NCBI GenBank assembly: GCA_959605945.1 | Contig: CAUHGY010000036.1 | Span: 1-17,540 of the forward strand | From: an uncultured Clostridia bacterium | GTDB lineage: Bacteria > Bacillota > Clostridia > Christensenellales > Borkfalkiaceae | DNA: 17,540 nucleotides | Reading direction: 5' to 3' | Shown here: positions 7,157 to 13,688 of the stretch, one piece after another | Numbering within the stretch: the stretch's first letter is position 1 | How the letters are laid out: the number at the start of each line of letters is the position of its first letter | Program-made: the position numbers and the translations under genes | The notes under the pieces: generated by a model | Seen by the model: only the letters and a program-made list of their open reading frames with translations | Database searches by the model: none | Told to the model about the DNA's origin: nothing

Positions 7157-8434
7157 TCAAAATCCCTCCTTCCCCGAAAGAATATTCAGAATTTCAGCGT
7201 CTTTGCAGTATCTGGCAACCGAATAGGTGCGCAGTTTGTTGCTGTTTGTAATTATTGCCCTGCCCTTGGTCATGGGATTATTGGTATACATCAACGGACA
7301 AATCGATGTCAGTTTAACTCCCGTAGCCATGAGCCGCGGGTATTCCGGCGTTTTCATGAAAGCTTCTTTTACTTGGGGCGGCGTTGTCATAATCGTTCTG
7401 ACTTTCACTTTTTTTCTGCCCGATTTCTTTAAAGCGTTTTCCAGATCGTCAGTCCATTTTTTCAACTGTTTAAGCGTAAGATGAGGACAGCCGATAAAAC
7501 ACAGATTGGGCTTTGCGTCCTTATTCTTCCACATCAGCGGATAACTTTTGTAAACCCTTTCGAGTTCGGCGTCGTCTATTATGTATTCTTTAGCGTTCTC
7601 CGCAATCAAGCTTTCCCCTTGCTCTTTGGCTTCGGGAGTGAGATTGTCTATATGATAAAGTCCGACCGCTCCGTTTGACGCCGTAGCCGCGCCGAAATCT
7701 TTTAAATAAGCCGCCGCATCGTCGTTGATTTCCGTACCTATAAATTTATCAAGACCGTAAACGTAAGGAACGTCCTCCATAACTTTCATGCCGACAGCAC
7801 TTCCGAGAATCTGCGCTTCGGGAATTTTGCTGGTCTTTACGTAAATTTTCCATGTAGCTTTTCTGCCTTCGTCCGTTACCAAACCGAAATAAGGCACATA
7901 CCCCACAATCGATCCGAACAGATCCAGCATGCCGCTGTTGCGATTGCATCTTGCGCCCAGAACGGAGTTTGCATAAACCACTGCGCTGCTTTCAGCCCAG
8001 GAAAGCACGTCTCCTTTTTTCGGAATATTGCCGACTTCGGGAAGATAACACGCGCAGGTAAATGCTTTGCCGTCGCGCAGCCCCACCTTTGCCATTTGAG
8101 ATTCGTAGTCGGCCTGCTTTTTATACATTACATGAAATGCTATTTTTTCCAGAAGATTGCATTTTACGTTTTCGTAATCGAGCGGACGCGGGTCCACCGT
8201 AAATTTGCCTTTTGTTTTTATGCCCGCTTCGATAAGCTGGTCCATCGTAGAAAAAAGCGGTTTCATGAGAGCGATGCCGAAACTTGTCACCAGATGTCCG
8301 TCTGCATGCGTGACGGGCACAAGTTTTTCCGCGCCGAAAATATCGCCGTACATGACGATGGTTTTCATCACTTTTGCAAGCACTTCGCCGCGCTCGCCGT
8401 CTAAAATCGCCTGCTGTTCGCGTGTCAACTGCAT
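7157..8434 (-). CDS. aconitase X large (catalytic) subunit, DUF521
   Basis: A 425-residue protein matching the aconitase X catalytic family. It has MQLTREQQAILDGERG at the start, THADGHL at 42-48, GDVLSWAESSAVVYANSVLG before the Arg-rich active-site motif, GCPHLT (Cys316) and ICPLM (Cys379). Cys127/129, Cys316 and Cys379 are candidates for the Fe-S cluster. The family removes water from small hydroxy acids. The usual ARTNREGG reads ARCNRNSG here (161-168), so the substrate may differ from both known AcnX activities. The start at 8434 is chosen because AGGAGG lies 5 nt upstream; a longer reading to 8470 has no such site. It is first in the operon and is followed at once by the small subunit. 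Confidence 0.9.
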   Translation of the reverse strand: MQLTREQQAILDGERGEVLAKVMKTIVMYGDIFGAEKLVPVTHADGHLVTSFGIALMKPLFSTMDQLIEAGIKTKGKFTVDPRPLDYENVKCNLLEKIAFHVMYKKQADYESQMAKVGLRDGKAFTCACYLPEVGNIPKKGDVLSWAESSAVVYANSVLGARCNRNSGMLDLFGSIVGYVPYFGLVTDEGRKATWKIYVKTSKIPEAQILGSAVGMKVMEDVPYVYGLDKFIGTEINDDAAAYLKDFGAATASNGAVGLYHIDNLTPEAKEQGESLIAENAKEYIIDDAELERVYKSYPLMWKNKDAKPNLCFIGCPHLTLKQLKKWTDDLENALKKSGRKKVKVRTIMTTPPQVKEAFMKTPEYPRLMATGVKLTSICPLMYTNNPMTKGRAIITNSNKLRTYSVARYCKDAEILNILSGKEGF

Positions 8435-8492
8435 AATAACCTCCTGCCACGGGAAAAAGCATACCCGCAATTATTTTATTATATTTTAACAC

Positions 8493-8498
8493 ATTATA
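8493..8498 (-). promoter_or_regulatory. -10 element of the aconitase X operon
   Basis: A minus-strand TATAAT lies 58 bp before the aconitase X ATG. The best-spaced -35 candidates (TTTTTG or ATTTTT) are poor, as expected of an activator-dependent promoter. A second TATAAT at 8483-8478 is possible but has no -35 either. The putative AraC site begins 44 bp upstream of the first. Confidence 0.45.
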
Positions 8499-8542
8499 AT
8501 GAGGATTACAATAGCAAAAATCAAATTTATGCCGTTTTTTAA

Positions 8543-8563
8543 TTAAATTTTTGTACACAAACG
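8543..8563. promoter_or_regulatory. putative AraC-family operator upstream of the aconitase X operon
   Basis: The stretch TTAAATTTTTGTACACAA and its last three bases match 19 of 21 positions at 13610-13630, in front of the creatinase-like operon. The match is in the same orientation relative to the target gene. The distance to the -10 element is 44 bp here and 33 bp there, a difference of 11 bp or one helical turn. Regulator identity is inferred from the adjacent AraC gene. Confidence 0.5.
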
Positions 8564-8814
8564 GTTTTTTCTACAATATCATCCGTTTTTAAATCGCTTT
8601 ATGCAATGATTCGCCCCGTAAAAACCGCCGATTTTCTTTCACGACAAACGGTAAAAAAGTTAAAACTGCCGACAATTGTATATACTTAATATTCCGCTTT
8701 AAAATTCCCCGACCGGCTTTATATACGGTTTTTCAGATTGCCGCTATATCCATAAACGCCGTTTTTTACTTTTACGCGTAAATTGCCCTATTGCTGACAA
8801 ATAATTTTAAAACC

Positions 8815-8850
8815 CCGCCGCCTGCCGCGTAAATACGCGGCAGGCGGCGG
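8815..8850 (-). terminator. 17-bp GC-rich hairpin, probable end of the creatinase-like operon
   Basis: A perfect inverted repeat with 17-bp arms (8815-8831 and 8834-8850) around two bases. In minus-strand RNA the stem is followed by GGUUUUAAAAUU, a modest U run; on the plus strand it is followed by GGCAAAA. Orientation therefore favours ending the minus-strand operon whose last gene stops at 8975. Confidence 0.6.
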
Positions 8851-8876
8851 CAAAATCGTTTTCCAAAATCGTTTTC
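8851..8876. repeat. 13-bp tandem direct repeat
   Basis: CAAAATCGTTTTC occurs twice in perfect tandem (8851-8863 and 8864-8876), directly beside the 17-bp palindrome. It may be a protein-binding site or a small duplication; no function can be assigned. Confidence 0.7.
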
Positions 8877-8912
8877 AATGATTATCGATTCTTATGATTT
8901 CTTAAAATTTTT

Positions 8913-8946
8913 ATCCCGCCGTTCTCAGAAAGAGCGGGGATTTTTT
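8913..8946 (+). terminator. terminator-like hairpin facing the plus strand
   Basis: ATCCCGC and GCGGGGAT form a stem with one bulge around a loop with inner CTC/GAG pairing, then TTTTTT. The T run follows the stem only on the plus strand. No plus-strand gene is seen upstream, so it would end an unannotated transcript or block antisense reading into the operon. Confidence 0.5.
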
Positions 8947-8974
8947 GCGCAGGTTCAGCTAAAAAACACGCCGT

Positions 8975-11098
8975 TTATCTGCAAATCATTTTCAATTCTC
9001 TTTTCAGATTCTGCAGATTGAGCAGTTTTTCTTTCAGCAATCTCGTTGTGAAAAAATAGTGGTTTGACGCTTCATAGCCTATTTTGACATCGCGGCGTTG
9101 CAGGTCTATGAGTTTTGCCGTCGCCCTTTCGCTCTCTTCGAGAATTTCGGCAATTTTGTCCGCATTCTCTTTTAAATTGCGTTTCAAAAAACAGAAACGC
9201 GTCTGCTCGTAGTCCGCCAAAAACTGACAGTATGCTACCGCCGCGTAAAGCCACAGTTCCTCCGCCGCCTTATCGCCCTTGATTTCGCCAAGCAGTTTTA
9301 CGCCTTTTTCCCAGCCTTCCAAAAGTTTCTCGTACTCGCTGATATATACTTCGTAAGGATAAGGCTTCATCCAGTTTTCTATATCGTCGAACGAATAGCT
9401 GACCATCGCCGAAACTTTATCTTGTTTTTCGAACTCCCACATATTGGCAAAGCCGTGAGTCTTAGGCGAATAATAAAGCGAGTATATGCTGAACGGATAA
9501 TGTCTGAAAGCGTTGCAGATGCATTTTACGGCGTCATGAATTTTACAGGCGTTTTCTCCGAATGTCTTTTCATACCATTCATCAAGCGAAAAATCCTTAC
9601 CGAAATTGCTTACCAAATCCAGCGTGGGCGACGGCCAGCCGCCCAGCGTCCAGGAAAGCATATAGTTATGCACTTGTATTTCGGCAAGATTTTTCAAATG
9701 TTCGTAAACGAGATCGAACACGGGAAGATACGGCACCGCCGAACACTCCCAGCTATTGTTTACTTGCACTTTTGCATAGACTTTGTGCCCTGCTTTTCTT
9801 GCAAAATCGAGAGTTGTTTCGGTTGCTTCGCTCGGGCCGGGGTTGGAAATCGAATAGTCGATGATTTTCGACCTGACGCCGCCCTTTTCGATATCGAGAT
9901 CGTATTCGCTGACACAGAGCACCGAAATGTCCCTGTCGAGCAGAGCTACGCCGTTCTTCGTATCTTCGATCGTCCAGTCAAGCCAACTCGACCATCCCCA
10001 TAGATTTGCGATAAGTTCTCCGCCGCTTCCGCTGTCGCGTATGGCTTTCATAATTATGTTGTTTACTTCCGCCGCTTGTTCGTAGGCCTTTTTATTTGCG
10101 CATTTTAAGCAGTTGCATTCCTTCAAAGAATGGCAGTGCGTAAGATTTTCAGACATGGTTATGGTTATAACGCCGCCGAGTTCTTTGAATTCGGAAAACA
10201 AACCGTAAAAACTATCGTAAAGATAATCTCTGACCCGCTGTTCGCTCATACAAAGCGAGGCAAACCCGCCGACGACGGTGCCTTTTATGTCTTCAAGACC
10301 TTCAAAATCGCACTCGCTCATGCAACGCGGTTCATTGCAGTAAAGATATACCTTGATGCCGTATGCGGCACACCGATCTATAAGCTTTTTCAGATTTTTT
10401 CTGTGTTCGACATACTTGTTTCCGAAATCTTTGAACGGGTTAGGCGCAAGATCTGTCAAAAGCGCATGCAGCCACAGTCCGTTAACGCCCGACGCCGCAT
10501 ATTTTTTAAGCAAGGCGTCGGAAAGATAATTACTGCTGTCAACGCCGAAGGTATCGCCGCACGGCGTTATATAACCGTGAATTATGCGCACGCCCTCCTT
10601 CATCGGACCGGTACGTACATTGTCTGCGTCAAAATCGAGAAATCCGAAAACGTCGGCCTCTTTTTTTCCTGCGGAATTTAAAATTTCTGCCGCGCGGGCA
10701 GTTTCCCTGATCTCGGCTTCGCCGAGAGGACTGTAGCTGACATGTTCGCACTGCGGCTTGACGTATCCCACTTTAACGTACAGAAAATCTTCTTCTTTCA
10801 GAACGTAATCGAGGCGTTTTTCGTCCCACCCCAAAAGTTCGGTCAGCTGACCGTAATCAAGGAGGTGCCAGTTGTTTTTTATTATCGTCAGATACCCGGA
10901 CTTCATCCACTCCGGATTATATTCTATTCCTTCAAGCCCCAGACGCGCGGCTTCGGCTTTGAGTTCCGAAATCGTCATATCGAGCACGCGGCATAGATTT
11001 TCGTCGGGCACAAAACCGTAATTCCTGTAAAGCACTTCCTGCCAGCGCGTCGGGAAATTGTTTTTTAAAAGTTTTAACTTCTCTGTTTTAGGCAACAT
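8975..11098 (-). CDS. large glycosidase-like protein, probable TIM barrel, function unknown
   Basis: A 707-residue protein that I cannot assign to a named family with certainty. Residues about 15-110 hold two short helical units that look like paired helix-turn-helix folds (RWQEVLYRNYGFVPDE..., then NNWHLLDYGQLTELLGW). Residues about 165-490 look like a TIM barrel: GVNGLWLHALL, AYGIKVYLYCNEP, GVITITMSENLTHC with Glu317, NLWGWSSWLDW and LSWTLGGWPSP. The barrel contains an odd Cys cluster (Cys322, 328, 330, 333) reminiscent of the Cys motif of DUF4838/GH20-like proteins. The rest is helical. It lacks a signal peptide, so it should be cytoplasmic. The ATG at 11098 is chosen over a GTG at 11104 because AAGGTG lies 5 nt upstream. 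It is last in the creatinase-like operon. A glycoside-hydrolase role is inference. Confidence 0.65.
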   Translation of the reverse strand: MLPKTEKLKLLKNNFPTRWQEVLYRNYGFVPDENLCRVLDMTISELKAEAARLGLEGIEYNPEWMKSGYLTIIKNNWHLLDYGQLTELLGWDEKRLDYVLKEEDFLYVKVGYVKPQCEHVSYSPLGEAEIRETARAAEILNSAGKKEADVFGFLDFDADNVRTGPMKEGVRIIHGYITPCGDTFGVDSSNYLSDALLKKYAASGVNGLWLHALLTDLAPNPFKDFGNKYVEHRKNLKKLIDRCAAYGIKVYLYCNEPRCMSECDFEGLEDIKGTVVGGFASLCMSEQRVRDYLYDSFYGLFSEFKELGGVITITMSENLTHCHSLKECNCLKCANKKAYEQAAEVNNIIMKAIRDSGSGGELIANLWGWSSWLDWTIEDTKNGVALLDRDISVLCVSEYDLDIEKGGVRSKIIDYSISNPGPSEATETTLDFARKAGHKVYAKVQVNNSWECSAVPYLPVFDLVYEHLKNLAEIQVHNYMLSWTLGGWPSPTLDLVSNFGKDFSLDEWYEKTFGENACKIHDAVKCICNAFRHYPFSIYSLYYSPKTHGFANMWEFEKQDKVSAMVSYSFDDIENWMKPYPYEVYISEYEKLLEGWEKGVKLLGEIKGDKAAEELWLYAAVAYCQFLADYEQTRFCFLKRNLKENADKIAEILEESERATAKLIDLQRRDVKIGYEASNHYFFTTRLLKEKLLNLQNLKRELKMICR

Positions 11099-11113
11099 AC
11101 GCACACCTTTTAC

Positions 11114-11137
11114 GTAAAATTCAGGCCCGAATTTTAC
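11114..11137 (-). promoter_or_regulatory. intercistronic hairpin before the glycosidase-like gene
   Basis: GTAAAATTC and GAATTTTAC form a 9-bp perfect stem around a 6-nt loop, just upstream of the ribosome site of the glycosidase-like gene. It may tune expression or mRNA processing inside the operon. No T run follows. Confidence 0.45.
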
Positions 11138-11153
11138 TGCCGTGTCCGGTCCT

Positions 11154-11897
11154 TTATTTTATTCTTTCTTTAAGATATTCCAAAGACTTTTCGACCATTT
11201 TGCCCCCGAGTTCGGCGTTTGCCTTTCTGGAACTCTCGGTAAACCAGTGTTTCTTATCGTCTATACGCGAAAGGTCCACGCAGTCGGGATAAAGCGCCAT
11301 TAATATCGAACATTCGAATTCGCCGGCGTGGTCGTAACCCGTGGCGTTCTGAACGGCGGTGCTCATGGTGGGAATTACCTGAATCCAGTTAAACGGATTG
11401 TTTGCGCCTTCAAGCTGTTCATAGTAATTTGCATAATTTTCACTGCCCCACCAGCCTTGTCCCATGGTCTTTTCGAGATATTCCATAGTCGCGCGTTTGG
11501 CTGCCATGCGATAGCACAGCGTCATGGGCATTTCGCTTTCCTGCTCGAACTGATGGTGAATAACGACGTAAATATTGCGGAAACCCGCATTGAGCAGACT
11601 TTTGAACACATAATAAACGTAATTTTCAAAAGCGCGCTCTTCTACGTGAACGGTGCCGCTCTTTTCGTCGCCGACAGCGTAGCTCGAAGGGCTGTAATGA
11701 ATGGACGGCGCAATTAAAAGTTCTTTTTCTTCTGCAAGTTTTTCTATAAGCCCTTCGGCAACAAGAGTATCGCACCCGTAAGAGCATTGCGGTCCGTGAT
11801 ATTCGACCGTTCCCCCGGCAATCACCAACGGAATATTGTTCTTCTGGGCATATTCGACTTCCCGCGGAAAACATCTGTCAAGTCTCATTTTTTTCAT
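11154..11897 (-). CDS. creatininase-family metal-dependent amidohydrolase
   Basis: A 247-residue protein of the creatininase family (PF02633). It has the hallmark GGTVEYHGPQ...GCDT with Glu32, His34 and Asp43 as metal ligands, a His pair at 114-115 in place of the usual HGGHGGN loop, and HAGEFECS (190-197) with Glu193 completing the two-metal site. The family opens cyclic amides (creatinine, N-formyl compounds of deazaflavin synthesis) or acts as a peptidase (MftE). Sequence alone does not give the substrate. AAGGAG lies 7 nt before the ATG. It is third in an operon with a creatinase-like protein, which recalls the creatinine to creatine to sarcosine route, but the proteins look too divergent to claim that pathway. 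Confidence 0.88.
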   Translation of the reverse strand: MKKMRLDRCFPREVEYAQKNNIPLVIAGGTVEYHGPQCSYGCDTLVAEGLIEKLAEEKELLIAPSIHYSPSSYAVGDEKSGTVHVEERAFENYVYYVFKSLLNAGFRNIYVVIHHQFEQESEMPMTLCYRMAAKRATMEYLEKTMGQGWWGSENYANYYEQLEGANNPFNWIQVIPTMSTAVQNATGYDHAGEFECSILMALYPDCVDLSRIDDKKHWFTESSRKANAELGGKMVEKSLEYLKERIK

Positions 11898-11948
11898 AAT
11901 TTAACTCCTTATATATATTCGCCGCGCGGAAAAAAGCCGCTAACGGCA

Positions 11949-11976
11949 TCGTCGGGAGCGATACAGCCCCCGACGA
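11949..11976 (-). promoter_or_regulatory. intercistronic hairpin before the creatininase-family gene
   Basis: TCGTCGGG and CCCGACGA form an 8-bp stem with a 12-nt loop in the 102-bp gap between the ASRT-like and creatininase-family genes. No T run follows, so read-through with possible mRNA processing is likely. The gap also contains a GCCGCTAACGGC imperfect palindrome. Confidence 0.4.
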
Positions 11977-11999
11977 AATTCGTCCGATAAAACACGGAA

Positions 12000-12368
12000 T
12001 TATTCGGAATAACCGAGCGTGGTATAATAGGCAAGGTTCACCTGTCTGTTATCCAGTCTGCCGTATTGCAGAACAATGTTGCCGTCGCTTTCGATTTTCA
12101 TTGCGTATTGCGTCTCGAACGGAACGACGTAGCCGCTCATGTCGGCAGGATTGTTCATGCGGAAACATCTGACGCTTTTTGCCTTAACCGTCCAAGTTAT
12201 CTTGTCGTAACACGGTTGGTCGGTGAAAAACAGCGTCACTTTTATTTTGACGTCGAAATCATTATCGTTGACAATTATAACCGATTCATGCCCTTTAAGA
12301 ACGCCTTCGCCTTCGCGCGGCAGCTCGCAGTCGGGAATGATCCAATTTTTTTTACCGATCGCGCTCAT
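12000..12368 (-). CDS. ASRT-family (sensory rhodopsin transducer-like) binding protein
   Basis: A 122-residue protein that matches the Anabaena sensory rhodopsin transducer family (PF07100): GKKNWIIPDCELP at the start, GHESVIIVNDNDFDVKIKVTLFFTD in the middle, and the strongly conserved QYGRLDNRQ (101-109) near the end. In Anabaena the protein forms a tetrameric beta-sandwich that couples to a rhodopsin. Most family members have no rhodopsin partner and are thought to bind small molecules, probably sugars. It starts 4 bp after the stop of the creatinase-like gene, with GGAG inside that gene's end, so the two are translationally coupled. In this operon it may bind the pathway substrate or support an enzyme; that is inference. 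Confidence 0.88.
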   Translation of the reverse strand: MSAIGKKNWIIPDCELPREGEGVLKGHESVIIVNDNDFDVKIKVTLFFTDQPCYDKITWTVKAKSVRCFRMNNPADMSGYVVPFETQYAMKIESDGNIVLQYGRLDNRQVNLAYYTTLGYSE

Positions 12369-12372
12369 TTAA

Positions 12373-13545
12373 TTAAAACTCCAATTCTATGATGCCTTTT
12401 TTGAGATAATCGGTGTAAGATTCATAACCGTCTTTCTTGACGGCGATACCCTTTTCCCAACGGCAGCCGAAGGTGGGCCCGGAAATAAAGGTGTCTACCT
12501 GGAAGGTCATATTTTCTTCAAGTTTATAATCGCTGGAAGTTTCCATCCAGGGCGCTTCGACTTCGATCATTCCTGTGCCGTGGCAGGGTCCGTAAACATA
12601 ATTTTTGCCGTAGCCGTTGTCGTTGAAAAGTTTAAGGAAATCTTTGGCAACGTCGCTTGCGACGACGCCCGCTTTTATTCTCTCGCAAGTCCAATCGTGC
12701 GCCTTTTTGCAGAATTCGACAAGCTCTCTTCTTTCGCCTTCAAGCTTGCCCATGATCACGGGAAGACCGATCGCGGGCGAATAACCGTCGATTTTAGCCG
12801 AAAGGTTAAGCTGAACTATGTCGCCTTTCTTGATCTGGCGATAGCTTGAACGGCTGATGGCATGACGGGTGGATTCTTCGCTGAACACATACATGGGAAG
12901 CCCTTCGTATTCGGCGCCGTTTTCATAAATAACTCTCTGAGCTACGCCGACCATTTCAAGTTCTGTGACGCCGGGTTTAAGATTCTTTATTACTTCGTCG
13001 GTAGCAAGCTCTATGATTCTGAAACCTTCCCTGATGCAGGCAAGTTCATTCACGCTCTTGATTTTGCGCAGCGATACCATTATGTCGTTGCATTTAATTA
13101 TTTCGGCTTTGGGATATGCGTCTTTAAGTCCTTCGAAAATCGGAAGGGTGCATTCCACGTAAGAGCCGAGCCCTATCTTGATGTTTTCGCCGCCGACGCC
13201 GATGGCTTTGAAAACGTCTTTAAAAGTAGAAGCGGTAATCTCGGGATAAGCGGGGTCAGCCGATTCTCTGAATTCTTTAAGCACAAAAATTTTGTCGATC
13301 TTGCCGAAGTCCTTTGCAAAAATCGCCGATTCGGGGCCGACCATAAGCGCCGCGTCTCCGTTCGCGGAAATGGCAACGCCTGCTCTTTCGAAAAGCGGCC
13401 AGAAGCCCGAAAAATATCTTGCGTTGGCATAGTCGCTCTCTGTGGAGCAAACAACCATTACGTCGAGGCCTCTCTCTCTTACGAGTTTTGCGGCCTTTGC
13501 AATTCTCTCTTTATACTCGCTGTCGGGTATACAAATTCTATTCAT
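12373..13545 (-). CDS. creatinase-like pita-bread hydrolase (M24 fold) lacking canonical metal ligands
   Basis: A 390-residue protein with the creatinase/prolidase N-domain (about 1-160) and the M24 pita-bread C-domain (about 165-390). Metallopeptidases of this fold use Asp, Asp, His, Glu, Glu. The matching positions here are Asn247 (QLNLS), Ala258 (GYSPAIG), His322 (CHGTG), Asp351 (QVDTF) and Glu364 (RWEKG). The Asn and Ala changes are the same as those I recall in creatinase, a metal-free C-N hydrolase, and a candidate catalytic His228 (RHAIS) is kept. It is therefore more likely a creatinase-type amidinohydrolase or amidase than a dipeptidase. The start at 13545 has GGAGG 9 nt upstream; a longer frame to 13665 would begin upstream of its own promoter. 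It is first in the operon, divergent from the AraC gene. Confidence 0.85.
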   Translation of the reverse strand: MNRICIPDSEYKERIAKAAKLVRERGLDVMVVCSTESDYANARYFSGFWPLFERAGVAISANGDAALMVGPESAIFAKDFGKIDKIFVLKEFRESADPAYPEITASTFKDVFKAIGVGGENIKIGLGSYVECTLPIFEGLKDAYPKAEIIKCNDIMVSLRKIKSVNELACIREGFRIIELATDEVIKNLKPGVTELEMVGVAQRVIYENGAEYEGLPMYVFSEESTRHAISRSSYRQIKKGDIVQLNLSAKIDGYSPAIGLPVIMGKLEGERRELVEFCKKAHDWTCERIKAGVVASDVAKDFLKLFNDNGYGKNYVYGPCHGTGMIEVEAPWMETSSDYKLEENMTFQVDTFISGPTFGCRWEKGIAVKKDGYESYTDYLKKGIIELEF

Positions 13546-13570
13546 TTCAAACGTCCTCCGTTTTTTTATT

Positions 13571-13599
13571 ATTGTAGCATACTTGCAAAATATTGTCTT
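13571..13599 (-). promoter_or_regulatory. promoter of the creatinase-like operon
   Basis: Minus-strand extended -10 TGCTACAAT (TACAAT at 13576-13571), a 17-bp spacer and an imperfect -35 AAGACA (13599-13594). The weak -35 touches the proximal AraC-type half-site, as expected for an activated promoter. Confidence 0.65.
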
Positions 13600-13631
13600 T
13601 ACCAAATCGTTAAATTTTTTTACACAATCGT
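13598..13631. promoter_or_regulatory. tandem AraC-type operator in the divergent intergenic region
   Basis: Two 13-bp direct repeats, TTTACCAAATCGT (13598-13610) and TTTACACAATCGT (13619-13631), agree at 11 of 13 positions and start exactly 21 bp apart, two turns of DNA. AraC-family dimers typically bind such tandem sites next to the -35 they activate. The distal copy lies within the 21-bp motif shared with the aconitase X promoter. It also lies 22 bp upstream of the AraC gene's own -35, so autoregulation is possible. Confidence 0.6.
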
Positions 13632-13653
13632 AAATACGTTTATCGCAATATGG

Positions 13654-13682
13654 TTGACTGCACAAAGAAAAAACTTTATAAT
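13654..13682 (+). promoter_or_regulatory. promoter of the AraC-family gene
   Basis: TTGACT (13654-13659), a spacer of exactly 17 bp, and a perfect TATAAT (13677-13682). The -10 ends 6 bp before the ATG at 13689, so transcription should begin at or next to the start codon. Confidence 0.75.
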
Positions 13683-13688
13683 TACGGT

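Larger units (their letters stand above)
8435..8974. other. 540-bp intergenic region
   Basis: No coding region can be supported here. It holds the aconitase X operon promoter near 8493, a putative AraC operator (8543-8563), AT-rich sequence with short ACGGTTTTT-type repeats, a 17-bp palindrome (8815-8850), a 13-bp tandem repeat (8851-8876) and a plus-strand terminator (8913-8946). The 9-mer ACAAACGGT occurs both in the operator region (from about 8557) and again near 8645. Confidence 0.7.

Noticed and set aside
4646..8434. Bile-acid 7-dehydroxylation operon (BaiCD/BaiH context)
   Set aside because: The reductase is of that broad type, but no other bai gene is present and aconitase X is not part of that pathway.
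8540..8810. A CRISPR array or riboswitch in the AT-rich intergenic region
   Set aside because: The short ACGG-type repeats are irregular in length and spacing, and no known aptamer core was recognised.
8975..13545. A true creatinine degradation pathway
   Set aside because: Only the folds match. The His region of the creatininase-family protein and much of the creatinase-like protein diverge, and no sarcosine oxidase or urea-handling gene is present.
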